A stretch of DNA of 64,000 nt from Breznakibacter sp047600785. Its GTDB lineage: Bacteria; Bacteroidota; Bacteroidia; Bacteroidales; Marinilabiliaceae. The notes beneath the pieces are model-generated. The model was not told the origin of the DNA, made no database searches, and saw only the letters and a program-made list of their open reading frames with translations. The DNA lies in contig JASGKH010000001.1 in NCBI GenBank assembly GCA_047600785.1, positions 1,054,001 to 1,118,000 on the forward strand. Direction: 5' to 3'. Both the position numbers and the translations under genes were made by a program. The number at the start of each line of letters is the position of its first letter. Position 1 is the first letter of the stretch. This document shows, in pieces, positions 46,872 to 55,880 of this stretch.

Positions 46872-47605
46872 GGCTCAACTTGGTTTAGGTTGGCGGAGTG
46901 CAACCGGGCAAATTGCTTTTGTATTTCGGCAAACTGGTCGTTGTTCGGAGGGAATTCTCCATACCACACATATTCGTAGGCCAGGACCAGCTTTTTGAAC
47001 TCAAGTTTCAGATTTTGGTCGGGCAGTTCGTAATAATAGTCGAAATTGGTTTTGCCCGGTTGCCATTTTATCAGCTTTAACCTGTCAAGATTTTGTAACA
47101 CCATCAGGTACATGATGCGGGTCGCTTCGCGTAACCTTCCCGCCTGGGTGTGTTTGTGCAATGCGTCGGCCAGATTTGAAACGTGGATGTTGTCATCGGC
47201 CATGTCGTTGGTAGCCAGTGTATATGTGTGTCGAGTGGGGATAAACAGCCCTTTTATGCCTATTCCCAGCAATTTAAGGGTGATAAGCACGAAAACCACA
47301 GCGGCCATGAAAATAAAGATGTATTTGACCATTGCGACCGGGATAAAACCAATCCTGAAATTTTGGAATAGCCATCGTAGGAACATGTCCCATAACGATT
47401 CGTTATTTCTGTAGCGGTCATATTCGTAATCACGGTTGTTTTTGTACGATTCAACCACCCCGGGTTCAGGCTTTCGGACCTCAACCTGTCGTGCATCGTA
47501 ACGGACAACATTGCCGGGAACCTTTTCTTGCCCTAACAATGGTTGCCCCGATATCAGGGCAACTATTGCAAAATATTTCGTTATATGGCGAACGCTATGT
47601 GGCAT
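46868..47605 (-). CDS. DUF4129-like membrane protein
   Basis: 245 aa with a signal peptide or N-terminal helix (ending PLLGQ), a short acidic-basic periplasmic segment, one strong helix near residues 95-120 (YIFIFMAAVVFVLITLKLL) and a cytoplasmic domain. That domain ends in NFDYYYEL and LAYEYVWYGEFP, a pattern typical of the DUF4129 C-terminus. Function unknown; its family lies with MoxR/DUF58 genes in many genomes. Confidence 0.7.
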   Translation of the reverse strand: MPHSVRHITKYFAIVALISGQPLLGQEKVPGNVVRYDARQVEVRKPEPGVVESYKNNRDYEYDRYRNNESLWDMFLRWLFQNFRIGFIPVAMVKYIFIFMAAVVFVLITLKLLGIGIKGLFIPTRHTYTLATNDMADDNIHVSNLADALHKHTQAGRLREATRIMYLMVLQNLDRLKLIKWQPGKTNFDYYYELPDQNLKLEFKKLVLAYEYVWYGEFPPNNDQFAEIQKQFARLHSANLNQVEP

Positions 47606-47628
47606 TTCTACAGATCTGCAAATGGGAG

Positions 47629-48504
47629 TTATACCTGGTCGCTGCTGGAAATGGTGTTGATTTTATCGAGCAATGATACTTTGTCTTTTTGCTCAACCAA
47701 ATTGTAGTATTGGATGCCGATGGTCACGAACAGTATAACGTAAAGCAACAATTTGACGAACGTGGCCACGATGAACGAAATACTTAGAAAGGTGGTGTTC
47801 ATTTCGGCCGGATTGCTCTCAGCTCCTTTGGTGATGCCGTACACAACCGTGTAAATGGTGGCAGGGAGCGATGCAATTGACGACAATACGCTCAGAATAA
47901 TACTTATCACAATGATAATCCCGAACGTGGCCCACCAGTTGTCGCGGATCAAATAAAAACAACGCTTCCAGTTGTCTCCAAACGTCACGTCTTCCTCCAT
48001 GGCAACCATCATCACCAAGCTCATGGGCACGGCCACATAAATGCCCGGAATGATCAGCAGGAGAAAAAAGCCGAAGATAATGAACGAGGCCAATATCTGG
48101 TGCCCCAACAGTTTTCCCGATTTTGACACAAAAAGGTCCCATGCGTCCGATGTGGTGAAATTCCCGAAGCCTTTTTCCCTGTAGAGCCTTAGGTAGGCAA
48201 ATGTGATCCCCGACATGATAAAATAGGCGATGAATGTGCCCAATAAGGTCAGAAAATACCACGGACCCACAACGCCTGTGTTCGAGATGGCCTCCAGGAT
48301 ACTGTTGGCAGGCTTTCCGATATTCTCGAACGATTGTTTGGTGTACATGGCCGTGGCAATGCCGGCAAGCAACATGGGAATACTGCCGTATACCAGCATG
48401 GCCTTGAACAGTGGTTTAAACTCTTGTCCGATAAATCCGAATACGGCATTGATTACGCCGCTGAAATTTCTCTCCTCTCTTAATACAATCTTAGGTTTAT
48501 CCAT
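47629..48504 (-). CDS. Multi-pass membrane protein of unknown function
   Basis: 291 aa with about six hydrophobic segments, including LFKAMLVYGSIPMLLAGIA, WYFLTLLGTFIAYFIMSG, IIFGFFLLLIIPGIYVAVP and FGIIIVISIILSVLSSIASLP. The paired helices with a P-G-I-Y turn resemble the membrane domain seen in glycerophosphodiester phosphodiesterase-type proteins, but no catalytic domain is present. It starts 2 bases after the SpoIIM-like stop, so they are likely cotranslated. Confidence 0.7.
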   Translation of the reverse strand: MDKPKIVLREERNFSGVINAVFGFIGQEFKPLFKAMLVYGSIPMLLAGIATAMYTKQSFENIGKPANSILEAISNTGVVGPWYFLTLLGTFIAYFIMSGITFAYLRLYREKGFGNFTTSDAWDLFVSKSGKLLGHQILASFIIFGFFLLLIIPGIYVAVPMSLVMMVAMEEDVTFGDNWKRCFYLIRDNWWATFGIIIVISIILSVLSSIASLPATIYTVVYGITKGAESNPAEMNTTFLSISFIVATFVKLLLYVILFVTIGIQYYNLVEQKDKVSLLDKINTISSSDQV

Positions 48505-48506
48505 GA

Positions 48507-49475
48507 TTAGCTTGATATTTTAGGTTGCATTCTTTTTTCGACTTGAAACGGATAGATCACAAAATACCATATGATGAACGCCAGTGATAGGCCGATGATC
48601 ATCAGGTTGATTCCCATGGGTATGGTTTGGTAGTAACGTGTCACGAAACTTTCGAGAAACCCGGCCATTACAAACACGGGAACTAACGACAGAATGATTT
48701 TCGCACCTTGCGATACGCTATGCTTAAACCTGTACAGACGGGGATACGTTCCGGGGAATAACATCCCGTTGGCGATTAAGAATCCGGCGCCTCCGGCAAT
48801 CGATATGGCCGAAAGTTCCAATGTGCCGTGTATCATTATGGCCAGCACGGAAGTGGACAATAAATTCTTTTGGAAGAAAAAGGTAAGGAACGAACCGACC
48901 ATGATGCCGTTTTGGAATAAAACCATCCCCGTTCCAAAATGGGTCAACAGACCAAACAAGAAAGCAATGAACGATACACGGATATTATTGAACGTGATGC
49001 CTACAAACATAGAAGATCGATCGGTTTTTCCGTACACGGCCATCGGGTCGCCGTTTTCGATGTTCTCAAGGGTTTGGTCCACGTATGCATCACCCAGTAT
49101 TACCCTTACGAACGACTCGTCGGTAAGGGCCGAGATACAGCCAATGGCCGCTGCGGCCAAAAATACCGTCAGGGCAATAAGCAACGGCTTACGCGCAGAC
49201 GCAAAAACCAAAGGGATTTCCTCGACGAACAATTTTTTTATCCGTCCTGTTTTTTCACGTTTGTTACGGTAAATTTCCAAATGGGTCTTTAACGCTATTT
49301 TGTTAAGATAGGCAACGACCTGCGAATTAGGATAAAACGTTCGTGCATAAGAAAGATCATCGGTTATTTGTATAAACTGATCGGCCAAGCTATCGGGCGA
49401 TTGCTGGCTTTGGGCCCCTTTCTCAAAGGCTTCCCAACGCTTTTTGTTCCTGTTTATAAACGTGATCTCTTTCAC
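48507..49475 (-). CDS. SpoIIM-family (stage II sporulation protein M) membrane protein
   Basis: 322 aa. A cytoplasmic N-terminal part of about 105 residues (FINRNKKRWEAFE, ARTFYPNSQVVAYLNKIAL) is followed by a multi-helix domain. The SpoIIM hallmarks are FNNIRVSFIAFLFGLLTHFGTGMVLFQNGIMVG (core FNNIRVSF..F..G) and HGTLELSAISIAGGAGF. The host is not a sporeformer by its other features, so the role is something else, perhaps membrane remodelling. It is the first gene of the MoxR-containing row and diverges from the RDD gene. Confidence 0.88.
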   Translation of the reverse strand: MKEITFINRNKKRWEAFEKGAQSQQSPDSLADQFIQITDDLSYARTFYPNSQVVAYLNKIALKTHLEIYRNKREKTGRIKKLFVEEIPLVFASARKPLLIALTVFLAAAAIGCISALTDESFVRVILGDAYVDQTLENIENGDPMAVYGKTDRSSMFVGITFNNIRVSFIAFLFGLLTHFGTGMVLFQNGIMVGSFLTFFFQKNLLSTSVLAIMIHGTLELSAISIAGGAGFLIANGMLFPGTYPRLYRFKHSVSQGAKIILSLVPVFVMAGFLESFVTRYYQTIPMGINLMIIGLSLAFIIWYFVIYPFQVEKRMQPKISS

Positions 49476-49545
49476 AGAGTTAGCAAGTTAAAGCTATCGG
49501 TAAAAAATGAATGCTAATAAATAAAATTTTTATCTAAAAAGGAAC

Positions 49546-49553
49546 TAATTTTG
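49546..49553 (+). promoter_or_regulatory. -7 promoter element of the RDD gene
   Basis: TAATTTTG fits TAnnTTTG, 94 bases before the ATG at 49648. No clear -33 element at 49520. Confidence 0.35.
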
Positions 49554-49647
49554 CCACTTATTGCCGTATGCCTGCAAACTTACGTCCATCGCTATCGTTT
49601 GGTGGGCGTGTGGAGGAAGTTCTGTTTTACTTAAACCTTATCCCTAA

Positions 49648-50367
49648 ATGGACCGGTATTCAATTCAAACAACCCAGAACGTGGAGATCAGTTACCAGAT
49701 CGCCAGTGTGGGCGACCGTATGGTTGCTTTGCTGATCGATTGGCTGGTGATGTTTTTTTATGCGTTTGTGGCAATGATACTGTTGGGATCGCTGGATTTA
49801 TTGGACAAATTCCCGTGGGTGCTCTTTCTGGCCATGCTTCCTGTGGTGTTCTATTCGCTGCTGTGCGAAACTTTTTTGAAAGGGCAATCCGTTGGGAAAA
49901 TGGCCATGAAAATAAAAGTGGCCCGGGTGGATGGTAGTGAGCTTACGTTTGGAAATATTCTTATCCGCTGGATTTTCCGATTGGTCGATTTTCAATTGAC
50001 ATGGGGAGTGTGCGCATTGCTTACGGTCATCATTGGGGGGAAAGGCCAACGACTGGGTGATTTGGTGGCCGGAACCACTGTGTTGAAGCTCGATGCAAAA
50101 GGTACGATTGCGGAGACGGTTTTTTTTGAGCTTCCCCGGGACTATGTCCCAAAATATCCTGAAATAGAGAAGTTGAGCGACGAAGATGTCCGGATCATAA
50201 AAGAAGTGCTGGTTTCGGTAGAAAAATCGGGCTTCAATAAGGAAATGGATCATTACTTGGATAAGACAAGCGAATTGGTGTGTGAAAAAATGGGTGTCGT
50301 GCATAATTTATCTCCTTATAAATTTTTGCAAACGGTTTTGTACGATTACAATTATTACCTCCGGTAA
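49648..50367 (+). CDS. RDD family membrane protein
   Basis: 239 aa. The RDD domain spans about residues 10-150: GDRMVALLIDWLVMF gives the first R and D, and a later RWIFRLVDF and GQRLGDLVAGTTVL hold the other charged positions. Three to four helices. A soluble helical tail of about 80 residues follows. RDD proteins may act as ion antiporters or accessory membrane proteins, and this one lies divergent to the SpoIIM/MoxR row, a pairing I recall from other Bacteroidota. Confidence 0.88.
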   Translation: MDRYSIQTTQNVEISYQIASVGDRMVALLIDWLVMFFYAFVAMILLGSLDLLDKFPWVLFLAMLPVVFYSLLCETFLKGQSVGKMAMKIKVARVDGSELTFGNILIRWIFRLVDFQLTWGVCALLTVIIGGKGQRLGDLVAGTTVLKLDAKGTIAETVFFELPRDYVPKYPEIEKLSDEDVRIIKEVLVSVEKSGFNKEMDHYLDKTSELVCEKMGVVHNLSPYKFLQTVLYDYNYYLR

Positions 50368-50428
50368 TTGTAGGGAAGTCGCATTTCGATCATTAACTAT
50401 ACACAAATCACATTTAAACTTTAATTTG

Positions 50429-51028
50429 ATGAGGAAAATCTACCTGGCATTGATTTGTTTTATATTTATGTTTGGACACGTGAGCTGGTCTCAGGACAGT
50501 CAGCCTCAACTATCTCCTGCAAAATTGCCCGGAGGTTTTTTGGGAGGGGGGATCGTGACCAACGAATTGGGGCTGTTTGGGATTTCGTTGGAACAGCACA
50601 TCACTTCCCGTTTTGCGTTTTATGGGAATGCGGGTGTAGGCACATGGGGATGGAAATTGGGAGGCGGTATCCAATGTTATTTGGATGAACCTTGTTATCG
50701 ATCTGCCATAAGCATTGGCTATTCCCATGCATCGGGAATGGCAGGTATGGAAACAGACATGGAAGTTGAACCGTATGGAGACGAAGAAACTGTGGATCTT
50801 AACCTAAAAAGTACAGGATCTATCAACATGGTTTATTCATATAATATTAGGGTGGGACGGATGAATAAATTTGTCATCAACGCAGGCTATGCGATTCCGT
50901 TGGAAAATGAACCATATGAAATAAAAACACCCGGCGTGGAACTAAACGATCAATCGAAAGAGGTCATGAGAATCATGCAGCCAGGGGGAATTGTATTGGG
51001 GGTTAAGTTCATGTTTGCACTTCGATAG
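50429..51028 (+). CDS. Putative outer-membrane protein of unknown function
   Basis: 199 aa from ATG 50429, with a signal peptide of about 21 residues (ends GHVSWS-QDS). The rest is Gly-rich with alternating hydrophobic residues (FLGGGIVTNELGLFGISLEQ, FAFYGNAGVGTWGWKLGGG, FVINAGYAIPL) and ends in LGVKFMFALR, a C-terminal strand with an aromatic penultimate region as in barrels. I do not recognise the family. It starts 61 bases after the RDD gene. Confidence 0.7.
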   Translation: MRKIYLALICFIFMFGHVSWSQDSQPQLSPAKLPGGFLGGGIVTNELGLFGISLEQHITSRFAFYGNAGVGTWGWKLGGGIQCYLDEPCYRSAISIGYSHASGMAGMETDMEVEPYGDEETVDLNLKSTGSINMVYSYNIRVGRMNKFVINAGYAIPLENEPYEIKTPGVELNDQSKEVMRIMQPGGIVLGVKFMFALR

Positions 51029-51255
51029 TCGATACTTAATTATGTGTGGTCAGGGGATTTGCGTTTGTACCCTGATCCACGTGTTTTTGTATATCTTGAG
51101 ATAGATCCGGAAAATCAACCTGAAATCCGTGATTGTGCAGTGATCGAATCGGGGTTTGAAACTCTGTGTCCTTGTTATGATACAAACCGTTCCTCTTTGA
51201 AGCCGTTGTCGTTGTTTATGTGACGTTTGATTTTTTGCAATATAATCCCTTTGCA

Positions 51256-51263
51256 TATATTTG
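51256..51263 (+). promoter_or_regulatory. -7 promoter element of the HAD nucleotidase gene
   Basis: TATATTTG matches TAnnTTTG and ends 8 bases before the ATG at 51272, implying a leaderless or nearly leaderless transcript. A TTTG lies at 51226, four bases further than the ideal -33 spacing. Confidence 0.4.
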
Positions 51264-51271
51264 ATTATTTC

Positions 51272-51964
51272 ATGCGTAAATACAAGCACCTCTTTTTCGA
51301 TCTCGACCATACCCTATGGGATTTTGAAACCAATGCACGCCTCACGCTGGTCGAGCTTTACGGGAAATATGGACTGGGTAATTATTTCGAGGGGTTCGAA
51401 CAATTCTTTGCATCCTACGAACCGGTCAATGAAGAGTTATGGGCACAATATCGCGAGGGGGAGATCACCAGGGATTTTTTAAATACCGAACGGTTCTACC
51501 GTCCGATGAAAGCGGCAGGAGCCGATGATTACGTCATGGCACAAGCTTTTGCCGAAGACTTTATTGCAGTGAGCCCCCAGAAAACGACGTTGTTGCCACA
51601 TGCCATAGAGGTACTTGATTATCTGTACCATCGATACCAGATGCACATTATCACAAACGGATTTCTCCGAACACAGGTTTTAAAGCTTCAACACAGCGGG
51701 TTAAAAAATTATTTCCAACATGTGTTTATTTCCGAGCAGATCGGAGCCAGCAAGCCGCACAAGGCCTTTTTTGAACATGCGGTAAAGAGTGTCAATGCCC
51801 GTAAACGTGAAAGTCTGGTGATTGGTGACAGTCTTGAGGCCGATGTGGCGGGGGCCCGCAATTTTGGGCTTGACCAGGTGTATTTCAATCCCTCGAAAGC
51901 CTTGCACCACGAGAAAGTGACGATGGAAATCTCGTCGCTGAAGGAGCTGATGGATTTTTTATGA
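51272..51964 (+). CDS. HAD hydrolase, YjjG-type pyrimidine nucleotidase
   Basis: 230 aa from ATG 51272. HAD motif I FFDLDHTLWDFETNA (about residues 7-21), motif II IITNGFLRTQ, motif III GASKPHKAFF and motif IV VIGDSLEADVAGARNFG. The DHTLWDFE start and NGFLRTQ are typical of YjjG, which dephosphorylates noncanonical pyrimidine nucleotides. The upstream 15-codon extension lacks similarity. Confidence 0.88.
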   Translation: MRKYKHLFFDLDHTLWDFETNARLTLVELYGKYGLGNYFEGFEQFFASYEPVNEELWAQYREGEITRDFLNTERFYRPMKAAGADDYVMAQAFAEDFIAVSPQKTTLLPHAIEVLDYLYHRYQMHIITNGFLRTQVLKLQHSGLKNYFQHVFISEQIGASKPHKAFFEHAVKSVNARKRESLVIGDSLEADVAGARNFGLDQVYFNPSKALHHEKVTMEISSLKELMDFL

Positions 51965-52309
51965 TGTGAATGAAGGGCGACGTTTGAAAATATTTTGTCG
52001 GTTATTTTTCTTTGGGTGTAAATTACGTGGCCATGCATGTTGCGTGCAACGGTTCTATAAATTTCATCAAGGTTTTTCTATCACGCATAAAGCCGCTAGG
52101 ATCTCAAAGACAGAAAAATAAAGGGATTCAGCGTTGTGCCCCCTAGGCCTTTGTGGGCCAAATGCGATCCCGCTATCCCACAAAGGAAAGATCTTACGCA
52201 TAGAGAAATTCTGCCTTGTGTTAGATGACTCGTCTATTTGGGGTACGTTTGTTCCCTATGAATCCCAAATACCCTTTTTAAGGCTAACGAATCGGTCAGA
52301 AGTTATCTT
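51965..52309. other. Gene-free stretch between convergent genes, with an inverted repeat
   Basis: About 345 bases. CCTTTGTGGG (52148-52157) and CCCACAAAGG (52177-52186) form a perfect 10-base inverted repeat with a 19-base loop. No T-tract follows on either strand. Nothing else is seen. Confidence 0.6.
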
Positions 52310-53857
52310 CTAAAACTCTGCATCCCTTTCAAAACCGGCCTTAAAAGCAAAATCGGAAGTGGGGGCCGGAGAGGATGCCGGTTCCATTAGCGGTGTCGGG
52401 TTGCTGTTCATGCGTGACCCCAATGTGATGGGAGTTGCGGAAAAATCGTCAAACGACGAAGCGTGGTAATCTTCGAATCGGGCCAGTTCCTGACGGAAGC
52501 GCAAGCGCACGTCGCCGGTGGCCCCGTTACGGTGTTTGGCCACGATTAGTTCGGCCACGCCGATCAGAGAGTTGCCCTGTTCGTCCTCGGTAATCTTGTA
52601 ATACTCAGGACGGTGGATGAACAACACCATGTCGGCATCCTGCTCGATGGCACCTGATTCGCGAAGGTCGCTCAACTGGGGCCGTTTGCCTTCGGCGCCG
52701 GCACGGTTCTCCACGCCACGGTTCAACTGGGAAAGCGCTATGATGGGGATGTTCAGTTCCTTGGCCAATCCTTTCAGCGACCGCGAAATCATGCTCACCT
52801 CCTGTTCCCGGCTGCCGGGATTCATGCCGCTGGCATTCATCAACTGGAGGTAGTCAATGATGATCATCTGTATGTCGTGTTGCTTTTTTAAGCGGCGGCA
52901 TTTGGCCCGCAGTTCAAAAATGGAAAGGCCGGGCGTATCGTCTACAAAAATGGGCGCGTCGATCAACCGTTTAATTTTAGCGTCAAGTTGTTCCCATTCT
53001 TGGGTCGATAAGTTCCCATTTTTGATTTTTTCCGCGGGAAGTTCTGTCTCCGAGACAATCAGACGGGTCACCAGCTGAAGGTTTGACATCTCCAGCGAAA
53101 ACAGGGCAACAGGCTTCTTATGGTCGAGGGACATTTGCTTGGTCATTGAAAGCACGAAGGCCGTTTTGCCCATTGCGGGACGTGCTGCAATGATAATGAG
53201 GTCCGATGGCTGCCAACCCGATGTCATGCGGTCCAGATCGGTATAGCCCGATGGCACGCCGCTTAAGCCATCGGAACGTTTGCTGGCCTCTTTGATCTTG
53301 TCGATGGCCTCTTTGATCACAGGGTTGATTTGTACCGAATCTTTTTTCATGTTCCCCTGCGATAACAGGAAGAACGCGTTTTCAGCTTCGTCCAACAGGT
53401 CGTCCACGTCCACTGATTCATCGTAAGCTTTGGTTTGTAAACCGCTCGAAATGGAGATCATTTGGCGTTGCAAATACTTTTGCCAAATGATGCGCGCATG
53501 GTATTCGATGTGTGCGGCCGAGGCCACGCGCCCCGTTAACTGGGTGATGACAAACGCACCGCCCACCTCTTCGAGCTTGCCCATTTTTCTTAGCTCTTCG
53601 GTCACCGTCAGCATATCCACCGGCTGTTCACGTGCAAAAAGGTTGACAACTGCCTGGTAAATATGCTGATGAACCTCTTTATAAAAAGATTCGGGCTTGA
53701 GGATTTCCGAAACGGCCACAAATGCATCCTTCTCAAGCAACAATGCACCCAGCACGGCCTCTTCCAAGTCGAGGGCCTGGGGTGGCATTTTCCCTAACGA
53801 CATATCCATTACCGGTGTGGCCGGCGCCTTTCTTCCACGTGGTTTGTTTTCAGCCAT
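52310..53857 (-). CDS. dnaB: Replicative DNA helicase DnaB
   Basis: Hexameric helicase of the replication fork; 515 aa. The N-terminal domain is at about residues 25-125 (PPQALDLEEAVLGALLLEKDAF). RecA-like core: Walker A IIAARPAMGKTAFVLSM (about residues 225-241), LFSLEMSN, Walker B MIIIDYLQLM, and LSQLNRGVENR with SDLRESGAIEQDADMVLFIHR. An N-terminal basic tail and a C-terminal tail are normal for Bacteroidota. No intein. Confidence 0.97.
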   Translation of the reverse strand: MAENKPRGRKAPATPVMDMSLGKMPPQALDLEEAVLGALLLEKDAFVAVSEILKPESFYKEVHQHIYQAVVNLFAREQPVDMLTVTEELRKMGKLEEVGGAFVITQLTGRVASAAHIEYHARIIWQKYLQRQMISISSGLQTKAYDESVDVDDLLDEAENAFFLLSQGNMKKDSVQINPVIKEAIDKIKEASKRSDGLSGVPSGYTDLDRMTSGWQPSDLIIIAARPAMGKTAFVLSMTKQMSLDHKKPVALFSLEMSNLQLVTRLIVSETELPAEKIKNGNLSTQEWEQLDAKIKRLIDAPIFVDDTPGLSIFELRAKCRRLKKQHDIQMIIIDYLQLMNASGMNPGSREQEVSMISRSLKGLAKELNIPIIALSQLNRGVENRAGAEGKRPQLSDLRESGAIEQDADMVLFIHRPEYYKITEDEQGNSLIGVAELIVAKHRNGATGDVRLRFRQELARFEDYHASSFDDFSATPITLGSRMNSNPTPLMEPASSPAPTSDFAFKAGFERDAEF

Positions 53858-53926
53858 GGCTCTGCATTGTTTGGTGGATGCGGGGATCCTTTAACCTTGT
53901 ATTTTCAGCGTTTTTTAACGGGACAG

Positions 53927-53934
53927 CAAAGGTA
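53927..53934 (-). promoter_or_regulatory. -7 promoter element of dnaB
   Basis: Read on the minus strand, TACCTTTG matches TAnnTTTG, 70 bases before the dnaB ATG. No good -33 element. Confidence 0.4.
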
Positions 53935-54049
53935 TAAAACATCTCCATGTGCAAAAGCGGTTGCGGGAACCTAAATTTTTGAACCTGTAATGAACAGGTG
54001 TGAAAAACTTTTTTACTTTGCAAGGCACAATTTTGAAAACATTCGGTAT

Positions 54050-54865
54050 ATGATTTGCTTCCCCAACGCCAAAATCAATTTGGGCCTCAACGTGGTTGAG
54101 AAACGCCCCGATGGTTACCACAACATCGAAACGGTTTTTTTGCCTGTCGATATCAAAGATGCGTTGGAATTTGTACCTGCCCCCGATTTGGATGCACCTT
54201 ACGAATGGCACAGCTCAGGACTAGAGATCGACGCACCTGCCGAAGGGAATATTTGTATCAAAGCACTAATGGCCATGCGCCAACGTTATCCGCAAATCCC
54301 CAATCTGCGGATACACCTGCATAAACACATCCCTTTCGGTGCCGGGTTGGGCGGAGGGTCGGCCGATGGCGCATTTATGCTGGTCAGGCTCAACGATTAT
54401 TTTAACCTGGGTGCCACTCCCTGCGAACTGAAAATAATAGCGGCCGCTTTAGGCGCCGACTGTGCGTTCTTTATCGATAATCGTCCCAGTTTTGCCACTG
54501 GCATTGGCAATGTGTTGGAACCCATCGATTTGGATTTGAAGGGTCATTCCATTGTCGTGGTTGTTCCCCCTGTGCACATATCTACGCCCGAAGCTTACCG
54601 GCAGATAAAGCCCGCCTATCCGTCCGTCCGTCTTAAAGATGCGTTGCGGGGCCCCATCCACACATGGCGCCACACTGTGGCCAATGACTTTGAAGGTCCC
54701 GTATTCCAAATGTATCCTATCATCCAACAGGCAAAAGAGGATATGTATGCGCAAGGTGCGGTGTATGCCGGTATGAGCGGAAGTGGGTCATCGGTATTTG
54801 GCATTTTCGCTCACAAACCATTGCCGGATTTTTTGGGGATGTTTTGTTTTGCAGGGGAACTTTGA
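54050..54865 (+). CDS. ispE: 4-diphosphocytidyl-2-C-methyl-D-erythritol kinase
   Basis: GHMP kinase of the MEP isoprenoid pathway; 271 aa from ATG 54050, where MICFPNAKINLGLNV gives the family's N-terminus (catalytic Lys in NAKINLGL). The ATP motif is IPFGAGLGGGSADGA (about residues 89-103), the substrate Asp is in ALGADCAFF, and the C-terminal GMSGSGSSVFGIF completes the GHMP signature. Confidence 0.95.
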   Translation: MICFPNAKINLGLNVVEKRPDGYHNIETVFLPVDIKDALEFVPAPDLDAPYEWHSSGLEIDAPAEGNICIKALMAMRQRYPQIPNLRIHLHKHIPFGAGLGGGSADGAFMLVRLNDYFNLGATPCELKIIAAALGADCAFFIDNRPSFATGIGNVLEPIDLDLKGHSIVVVVPPVHISTPEAYRQIKPAYPSVRLKDALRGPIHTWRHTVANDFEGPVFQMYPIIQQAKEDMYAQGAVYAGMSGSGSSVFGIFAHKPLPDFLGMFCFAGEL

Positions 54866-55140
54866 ACAGGTATTTTGCACGTTGGCCGTGTTTATAAGAC
54901 CTTCTTCGATTCTCCTTCGGTACGGTCTCGGCGCTAAGGACCGAACAATGACCGATAAAAGAATGCTGGAATTTAGTTCGGGAAAACATTAATTTGCATT
55001 GTGGTTTCAGTATAAAGGATGGGAGTGGGGCTTTCTTTTTAGCTTTGGTGTAATTGGGGTCATAAATTTGGGCATTTATATGGTCCTGCTATCGGTTTTG
55101 CCACGGCAGGTTTTCCGGAATCGACCACCATAAACAAACA
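54866..55140. other. Intergenic stretch after ispE
   Basis: About 275 bases, with no recognisable gene, RNA or terminator. It leads into the AT-rich decayed patch. Confidence 0.45.
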
Positions 55141-55732
55141 ATGAAACCGAAACTCTCTCTATATATGGGCACTTGCCCGATATCCCAAACGCCACTTTTA
55201 TTTATGGTTGTGTTGTCACATGCAAAAGTATCCTCTCAAGGTTTAATTGTCCCGGAAAGGAGTGTTTATAAGAATGTGGTGGATTCATTGTTTTGCAATT
55301 TGGAGCTGCAAATAAAGTTTGATCTGGCAATATGCTTTTTAAGCAAACCCCTGATGAGGTTGGATTTGATGGATATATAATATTGGTCGAATTATCTATA
55401 ACATCAAAAGAATCGTTTATCCTTGCATTGGTTACAGGGAAAAACAGTCCAATGTTAAAGAGATATAGTCTCAATTCAGTGGATTTTATTTTCGAAAACA
55501 GTATCGCTATCGAGCTTTTATAGGCTATGTTGAGGAAAACAGAAAGATTCCAAGTAAATACATTACTTACAGGTTTATTGCAAAATATCATGACTCCCCT
55601 CCTAACCATTTTATGTATGGAGAGTATGTGTTCAAAATGGACGAAGGGGTGAAGTATGGAATTAGTGAAAGGAAGATCGATGTATTGCAAAATGAAAAAG
55701 AGTTTAGGCTTAAGTACCATGCAAATTTTTGA
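55141..55732 (+). pseudogene. Degenerate hypothetical gene, in three frames
   Basis: The first frame from ATG 55141 gives a possible signal-bearing start (LLFMVVLSHAKVSSQ) and runs to about residue 70. The second frame (about 55332-55515) reads TPDEVGFDGYIILVELSI. The third (to the TGA at 55730-55732) reads YRAFIGYVEENRKIPSKYITYRF and YGEYVFKMDEGVKYG. The pieces have protein-like composition and lie in order, so this is probably one gene of about 195 codons broken twice, with losses rather than gains of a base. I do not recognise the family. A 172-codon frame on the other strand is judged a shadow. Confidence 0.4.
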
Positions 55733-55765
55733 TTATACCGTAGCATCACGCTATGTCGCTTTTTT

Positions 55766-55788
55766 CCAGCCTCCGGCTGACTTTTTTT
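55766..55788 (+). terminator. Possible terminator after the degenerate gene
   Basis: CAGCC (55767-55771) pairs with GGCTG (55775-55779) around TCC, followed by A, C and seven T. The stem is short. Confidence 0.4.
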
Positions 55789-55880
55789 ATGACACCAAGT
55801 AAATTTTAATGAGAGTTTTTCTGTTAATTAAATCTTTTTTTACTGCGGCCACCACTCCAATGCCTCCGAAAATCCACTAG

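Noticed and set aside
48507..49475. SpoIIM homologue as a sign of sporulation
   Set aside because: The family is common in non-sporeforming Bacteroidota and no other sporulation gene is present.
55202..55720. 172-codon frame on the minus strand
   Set aside because: Its composition is poor in charged residues and matches a shadow of the three plus-strand pieces, which read more like protein.
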